Shown piece by piece: positions 6,940 to 10,155 of a DNA stretch of 10,155 nucleotides. A model generated the notes under the pieces. It made no database searches. It had not been told where the DNA came from and was given only the letters and a program-made list of their open reading frames with translations. A program made the translations under genes and the position numbers. This stretch comes from Methanoregula sp. Its GTDB lineage: Archaea > Halobacteriota > Methanomicrobia > Methanomicrobiales > Methanospirillaceae. Numbering within the stretch: the first letter of the stretch is position 1; each line of letters opens with the position of its first letter. The stretch lies in the NCBI GenBank assembly GCA_013331015.1, contig DUHF01000068.1, positions 1 to 10,155 on the forward strand. Reading direction: 5' to 3'.

Positions 6940-6958
6940 AAAATAGCGTATTTTTTTT
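6938..6958. terminator. Two-way poly-T terminator between convergent genes
   Basis: An A6 run at 6938-6943 (T6 on the minus strand) and a T8 run at 6951-6958 flank the short gap between the stop codons at 6939 and 6961. Each gives a T-run just past the end of one of the convergent genes, which fits archaeal termination in both directions. Confidence 0.55.
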
Positions 6959-6960
6959 AT

Positions 6961-7272
6961 TTACATCTTTGACTGGTCTTTTGGCCGTACCGTGCTCGTC
7001 ATCCGCGGCCCCCTGGCCCCGAGACCGAGCATCGGGTCGCGCTTCTTCCTGCGGTTTTCCTCTCCTTCACCAGCGTCCGGCTTCTTTGCCAAAAAGCACT
7101 CTACCGGGTCCCTGCCGCCGGCGCAGGTTCGGTCTTTGAACGCGCTGCACTCTTCGCAGGCCGGTACCTGGGTTGGCAGCAGCGCGGGGAAATGGTTCTT
7201 CCAGAGGGTGGGGTCGATCTTCCCCTGCTCAAGGAACCGCTGGATATGCCGTGCCGTGTATCTCATGCTCAT
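6961..7272 (-). CDS. Small four-cysteine (putative metal-binding) protein, unknown function
   Basis: Taken from the ATG at 7272, the product is 103 residues. The N-terminal part (RYTARHIQRFLEQGKIDPTLWKNHFPALL) looks helical. It is followed by a cysteine cluster, C39-x2-C42-x7-C50-x8-C59 (PACEECSAFKDRTC, then PVECF), suited to binding zinc or an iron-sulfur cluster. The C-terminal 40 residues are charged and low in hydrophobics (GEGEENRRKKRDP), probably disordered. The frame continues open to 7503, but no in-frame ATG lies between 7503 and 7272, and the extension crosses hairpins. A TATA-like CATAAA on the minus strand (7291-7296) lies about 21 bases before this ATG and about 27 before the in-frame ATG at 7266, so a leaderless start at 7266 is also possible. 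No ribosome site is visible. Family not recognised with certainty. Confidence 0.7.
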   Translation of the reverse strand: MSMRYTARHIQRFLEQGKIDPTLWKNHFPALLPTQVPACEECSAFKDRTCAGGRDPVECFLAKKPDAGEGEENRRKKRDPMLGLGARGPRMTSTVRPKDQSKM

Positions 7273-7342
7273 GTAGTGGGGATGCTCCGGTTTATGTGTC
7301 TTGCTGTGGATAACCGTGCCGGTAAGGCTCAGGTCTCCCGTA

Positions 7343-7379
7343 CGGACCGGAGTTTTTTTGGCATTGTCGGAACGGTCCG
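7343..7379. repeat. Inverted repeat in the divergent spacer
   Basis: CGGACCG at 7343-7349 and CGGTCCG at 7373-7379 are perfectly complementary arms of 7 bases, separated by a loop that contains T7 at 7353-7359. It could be an operator-like dyad or a folded leader; seven bases in GC-rich sequence could also be chance. Confidence 0.3.
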
Positions 7380-7383
7380 GGTG

Positions 7384-7407
7384 CCGGGGAATCTGCCAAT
7401 TCCCCGG
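7384..7407. repeat. Perfect 9-bp hairpin in the divergent spacer
   Basis: CCGGGGAAT (7384-7392), loop CTGCCA, and ATTCCCCGG (7399-7407) form a perfect 9-bp stem. It lies between the divergent genes at 7272 and 7521, and immediately next to the dyad at 7343-7379. No T-run follows on either side, so it is not an obvious terminator. The spacing suggests an operator or RNA hairpin, but no regulator is known. Confidence 0.45.
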
Positions 7408-7437
7408 GCTGCTCCACTCATGCTGGATGGCATGAAA

Positions 7438-7457
7438 AATATATACGTTTAAAAATA
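7438..7457 (+). promoter_or_regulatory. TATA region upstream of the nuclease/phosphatase gene
   Basis: A strongly AT-rich patch holds AATATATAC (7438-7446) and TTTAAAAATA (7448-7457), both TATA-like. Initiation about 25 bases downstream gives a leader of roughly 40-50 bases before the ATG at 7521, with GGGAG at 7510-7514 as the ribosome site, 6 bases from the codon. Confidence 0.5.
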
Positions 7458-7520
7458 CACCGGAAAGATGCGGAATGGTTGCCGGGCCGCCAGGGTCCGG
7501 CACCCGACCGGGAGCCGGTT

Positions 7521-8567
7521 ATGCCAGAAGAATACACGATTGCCACCTTCAACTGCGAGAACCTCTTTACGAGGCCCGCCATCTTTGAAGAAACCGAAGA
7601 AAAGTCAAAGGAGCTCCTGCACGAAGTCGATCTCCTCAAAGCCGAACTCAAAAAGCCGGTCTTTGACAAATCCGAGATCGGGCGCCTGAGCCGGTCCCTT
7701 GCGGGGTTTGCCACCATCAACGATATTCGTGGCAAGGCAGCCTCCGCAAAGGGTGCGGCGGAGTGGCTTGGGTACGTCAGCCTTGAAAAGGAGACCCTCG
7801 ATGATGCTGCAGTCGATAACGTTGCACGGGTTATTTTTGATCTCGATGCGGATATCATCGCCCTGATCGAGGTGGAAGACCGGATCACGCTCCAGGGGTT
7901 CCACAACGATATCCTGAACAAAAAATTTCTCCGGCCCGCCGGGAAGAAACCGTACCCGTACATCATGTCCATCCAGGGCAACGATGGCCGGGGGATCAAC
8001 CTGGCCGTGATGTCGCGCCTTCCCATCAACTGGATGCAGAGCCATGTCCACGAGCGCACGGAGAAGAATTATCCACTCTTCTCCCGCGATTGCCTTGAAG
8101 TGAACCTTGCCCTTCCCGGAACCAGACCCCTTCACCTGCTCGTCAACCACTTCAAGTCCATGGGCTACAGTTCCAAAGACGACCCGCAGGGCAACCGGCG
8201 CCGGCTCGTCCAGAGCACCCGGGTTGGCGAACTGCTCAACTCCCATGATCTCTCCGAGGAATACGTGGTGGTTGCGGGCGACTTCAACTCTCCCTCAACC
8301 AGCCCGTCGCTCGCCCCGGTTCTTGAAAACACCGGGATGTACAACGTGAACGAGGAGCTCCCGGCCGGGGAACGCGGCACGTACCGGACCGGAAAAGACC
8401 AGCTCGACTATATCGTGGTCTCCGATGCGCTCAGGAAGAAACTCACCTCGGTAAGGATCGAGCGGCGCGGCGTATACACGGCCCGGGGCGAGCGGTACCC
8501 GACCGTGACGAGCCGGCGTACCGAGGCCTCAGACCATGCAGCCATCGTGGCAACGGTGGCAGTCTGA
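7521..8567 (+). CDS. Endonuclease/exonuclease/phosphatase (DNase I-like) superfamily protein
   Basis: The 348-residue product has the superfamily's ordered motifs. TIATFNCENLF holds Asn11. IIALIEVED holds Glu117, the metal-binding glutamate. Then come GRGINLAVMSRLPI, LLVNHFKS with His210, VVAGDFNS with Asp254 and Asn256, QLDYIVVSD, and EASDHAAI with Asp338-His339 near the end. The core enzyme uses Mg2+ to hydrolyse phosphodiester or phosphomonoester bonds in nucleic acids, lipids or other phosphates. There is no signal peptide, so it acts in the cytoplasm. Residues about 20-95 form a charged, largely helical insertion between the first and second motifs (EETEEKSKELLHEVDLLKAELKK), longer than in a minimal family member. 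The upstream frame extends to a TTG at 7479, but GGGAG before ATG 7521 fits better. The substrate cannot be assigned. Confidence 0.92.
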   Translation: MPEEYTIATFNCENLFTRPAIFEETEEKSKELLHEVDLLKAELKKPVFDKSEIGRLSRSLAGFATINDIRGKAASAKGAAEWLGYVSLEKETLDDAAVDNVARVIFDLDADIIALIEVEDRITLQGFHNDILNKKFLRPAGKKPYPYIMSIQGNDGRGINLAVMSRLPINWMQSHVHERTEKNYPLFSRDCLEVNLALPGTRPLHLLVNHFKSMGYSSKDDPQGNRRRLVQSTRVGELLNSHDLSEEYVVVAGDFNSPSTSPSLAPVLENTGMYNVNEELPAGERGTYRTGKDQLDYIVVSDALRKKLTSVRIERRGVYTARGERYPTVTSRRTEASDHAAIVATVAV

Positions 8568-8593
8568 CCTGTGCTGTTATCCGGCTCCCCCTG

Positions 8594-8601
8594 TTTTTTT
8601 T
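8594..8601 (+). terminator. T8 terminator after the nuclease/phosphatase gene
   Basis: A run of eight T residues lies 27 bases past the TGA at 8565-8567. No convincing hairpin precedes it, which is normal for archaeal poly-T termination. Confidence 0.5.
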
Positions 8602-8631
8602 CGATCAGTCCTGCATGGAGATACTGGTGCA

Positions 8632-8671
8632 GGGCCCCCCCTCTAAAAGATCCTGTATATCAGGAGGGGCC
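8632..8671. repeat. Nested inverted repeats in the 374-base spacer
   Basis: GGCC and CCCCTC around 8633-8643 can pair with GAGGGGCC at 8664-8671, with three extra C residues bulged. Inside it, TCCTGTATATCAGGA (8651-8665) forms a competing 5-bp stem. An A7 run at 8674-8680 follows, so on the minus strand the T7 comes before rather than after the fold. The stretch 8672-8780 shows no gene; TTTTAAGA (8720-8727) and AAATATTAAG (8732-8741) are further AT-rich patches that might be promoter elements. Confidence 0.35.
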
Positions 8672-8780
8672 GTAAAAAAACCTGTGCAGCAACGGGTACC
8701 AGGATTATGAAATACCCCCTTTTAAGAACACAAATATTAAGACCGCAGACCCCAATTCTGAAAATACCGGCGCACCAGAC

Positions 8781-8789
8781 TAATATATG
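8781..8789 (+). promoter_or_regulatory. TATA box upstream of the structured leader
   Basis: TAATATATG at 8781-8789 is the best TATA-like element in the spacer. Initiation about 24 bases downstream of its centre falls at about 8810, the first base of the folded element at 8810-8889. The CheB-CheR ATG is another 132 bases downstream. Confidence 0.5.
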
Positions 8790-8809
8790 CAACCGTGCGA
8801 GGTAACCTG

Positions 8810-8889
8810 CCGGGCCCCGGTGCAATCAGAAAGGACAACCACGTCTCCCCATGCAAACCCCGTTGTCCTGCACCGGAATCATTGCCCGG
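8810..8889 (+). ncRNA. Candidate structured RNA: 5' leader of the CheB-CheR gene or independent small RNA
   Basis: Three colinear, perfectly complementary arm pairs nest in 80 bases. The outer stem is CCGGGC (8810-8815) with GCCCGG (8884-8889), 6 bp. The middle stem is CCGGTGC (8817-8823) with GCACCGG (8870-8876), 7 bp. The inner stem is AGGACAAC (8832-8839) with GTTGTCCT (8862-8869), 8 bp. The middle and inner stems stack without a gap on the 3' side, with an 8-base bulge on the 5' side (8824-8831). An asymmetric internal loop (1 base against 7) joins the outer and middle stems, and the end loop is 22 bases. The predicted transcription start coincides with the 5' end of the fold. No T-run follows, so this is not a simple terminator. 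It matches no riboswitch class I recognise. It could be a regulatory leader, a stable small RNA, or a protein-binding DNA dyad. Confidence 0.45.
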
Positions 8890-8941
8890 GCTGGGCGACC
8901 CGGCACCCGCCCGCAAACCGGGCCCTGGATACTGTGAAACC

Positions 8942-10155
8942 ATGAAAAAAACCGAACCCGGACCCCGCCCGGACAAAAAGATGCCAAAAACCCGAAAGAC
9001 CGCTGCCGGGAAAAGAACCCCCGGCCATGCCCCGCAGGGGAACTTTCCCATCATCGGGATCGGTGCATCCGCTGGCGGACTGGAAGCATTCGAACTCTTC
9101 TTCAAGACCATGCCTTCCGACAGTGGCATGGCATTCGTGCTCGTCCCCCACCTCGACCCGGGCCACGCGAGCATGCTCTCGGATATCCTCCAGCGGAACA
9201 CCCCAATGCCCGTCCACGAGGCCGGGGACCAGACACAGATCGAGCCCGACCATGTCTACATCATCCCGCCGGGCAGGGACATGACGATCTTCCATGGCGT
9301 GCTCAACCTGAGCATCCCTGATCCGTCGAGGGGGTTGCGGCTTCCCATAGACTCGTTCTTCCGGTCGCTTGCCGAGGATCTGGGCGAACGGGCGATCTGC
9401 ATCATCCTCTCCGGCAGCGGTTCGGACGGCACCCTTGGGCTCCGGGCAATCCACGGCGCGGGCGGGATCGCCTTTGTGCAGGATCCCCAAACGGCAAAAT
9501 ATGACGGCATGCCCTCAAGCGCCGTCCAGACCGGCCTTGCCACCTACGTGCTGCCGGTCGACAAAATCCCCGGGCAGCTCATCGCGTATGTCAGGACCAT
9601 TGCGGACACCGGCATCCCACCCGCACCGCAGGTCCGGACGGAATTGAACGCTCTCCGTCGCATCACGATGCTCCTGCGGACAAGGACCGGCAACGACTTC
9701 TCCCACTACAAGCAGAGCACGATCCGGCGCCGGATAGAACGGCGGATGGCCGTGCATAACCTTAACGACATGGACGCCTATGCCCGGTACCTTGCGGAGA
9801 ACGCCTCTGAAGTCCGCATCCTTTTTACGGAACTGCTCATCAACGTGACCAGTTTCTTCCGGGACCGGGACGCGTTTGAGGCGCTCGGCCGGGAAGCCCT
9901 GTCCCGGCTGTTTTTGAACAAACCGGAGCACTACACCTTCCGGATCTGGGTGCCCGGCTGCGCATCCGGGGAAGAAGCCTACTCGCTTGCCATGCTCTTC
10001 CTCGAGTACATGGAAGAGACAAAGCAGGAGTTCCGGCTCCAGATCTATGCAACGGATATCGATGACGATGCAATCGCAACGGCGCGGGCAGGATGGTATC
10101 CCCAAAACATCTCCATCGATGTCTCTGCCGACCGGCTCTTGCGGTTCTTTACCCG
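8942..10155 (+). CDS. CheB-CheR fusion protein (methylesterase plus methyltransferase), cut at window end
   Basis: The frame is open from ATG 8942 to the window edge (404 residues shown). After a Lys/Arg/Pro-rich tail (1-34) comes a CheB methylesterase domain (about 35-220) with the catalytic triad in place: Ser43 in GIGASAGG, His70 in VLVPHLDP, and Asp162 in SGSGSDGTLGL. A CheR domain follows: the N-terminal helical part (about 235-300, SHYKQSTIRRRIERRM), NVTSFFRD at 301-308, the S-adenosylmethionine site VPGCASGEEAYSLAM at 337-351, and ATDIDDDA at 370-377. No receiver domain precedes CheB, as is usual in CheB-CheR fusions. Full-length members continue with coiled-coil and PAS domains and sometimes a kinase, so the missing part decides its role. 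These fusions are usually signalling proteins outside the core chemotaxis operon; no other che gene is in the window. No clear ribosome site precedes ATG 8942, and Met14 (8981) is an alternative start. Confidence 0.93.
   Translation, partial: MKKTEPGPRPDKKMPKTRKTAAGKRTPGHAPQGNFPIIGIGASAGGLEAFELFFKTMPSDSGMAFVLVPHLDPGHASMLSDILQRNTPMPVHEAGDQTQIEPDHVYIIPPGRDMTIFHGVLNLSIPDPSRGLRLPIDSFFRSLAEDLGERAICIILSGSGSDGTLGLRAIHGAGGIAFVQDPQTAKYDGMPSSAVQTGLATYVLPVDKIPGQLIAYVRTIADTGIPPAPQVRTELNALRRITMLLRTRTGNDFSHYKQSTIRRRIERRMAVHNLNDMDAYARYLAENASEVRILFTELLINVTSFFRDRDAFEALGREALSRLFLNKPEHYTFRIWVPGCASGEEAYSLAMLFLEYMEETKQEFRLQIYATDIDDDAIATARAGWYPQNISIDVSADRLLRFFT

Noticed and set aside
7273..7503. N-terminal extension of the four-cysteine protein to an ATG at 7503
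   Set aside because: No in-frame ATG lies between 7503 and 7272. The stretch crosses two dyads and an AT-rich promoter region and has no helical or conserved-looking content, so it reads as a chance open frame.
7605..8246. 213-residue minus-strand frame antisense to the DNase I-like gene, and a similar one at 7418-8059
   Set aside because: Both are shadows of a gene with clear catalytic motifs on the plus strand; neither has its own initiation signals.
8568..8941. tRNA, CRISPR repeat, C/D-box small RNA or insertion-sequence end in the long spacer
   Set aside because: No cloverleaf, no regularly spaced direct repeats, no convincing C and D boxes and no transposase fragment could be found by eye.
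9515..10105. 196-residue minus-strand frame inside the CheB-CheR gene
   Set aside because: It lies antisense to intact CheB and CheR motifs and shows no domain of its own.

Overview
The window looks like chromosomal DNA from a hydrogenotrophic methanogen of the order Methanomicrobiales (Methanoregula/Methanosphaerula-like). This is inference: no marker gene is present, so genus is not assigned. Reasons: archaeal-type TATA boxes (CCTTTATGC, CCTTTAATGCC) with GGAGGTGA-like ribosome sites; poly-T terminators; fairly GC-rich coding with strong G/C preference at third positions, which also produces long spurious antisense frames; and a CHASE4-HAMP-PAS histidine kinase with the RHD-type H-box typical of methanogen kinases.

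Layout. (1) 1-1660: the 3' end of a flavodoxin-fold FMN reductase-like protein, then an acetyl-CoA hydrolase/CoA-transferase family enzyme with its own promoter. (2) 1661-4911: a membrane-anchored Pro/Thr- and acid-rich protein of unknown function, a 220-base spacer with hairpins and a promoter, and a 696-residue membrane sensor kinase. (3) 4912-6600: an RNase Z-like metallo-beta-lactamase-fold hydrolase on the minus strand, divergent from a secreted, cysteine-containing protein with a C-terminal membrane anchor. (4) 6600-7520: a 69-residue charge-segregated protein and, convergent to it, a small four-cysteine protein, separated by a two-way terminator; then a hairpin-containing spacer. (5) 7521-8567: an endonuclease/exonuclease/phosphatase superfamily enzyme. 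(6) 8568-8941: a 374-base spacer with a terminator, inverted repeats, a good TATA box, and an about 80-nt RNA-like folded element beginning where transcription would be expected to start. (7) 8942 to the end: a CheB-CheR fusion protein cut by the window edge.

The genes do not form one operon. Nearly every gene has its own promoter or terminator signals, and several neighbours are divergent or convergent. A loose common theme is signalling and the cell surface (sensor kinase, CheB-CheR, two exported proteins). I found no CRISPR array, transposon, tRNA, rRNA or recognisable defence system. The strongest candidate for something undescribed is the structured leader or small RNA at 8810-8889 upstream of the CheB-CheR gene.
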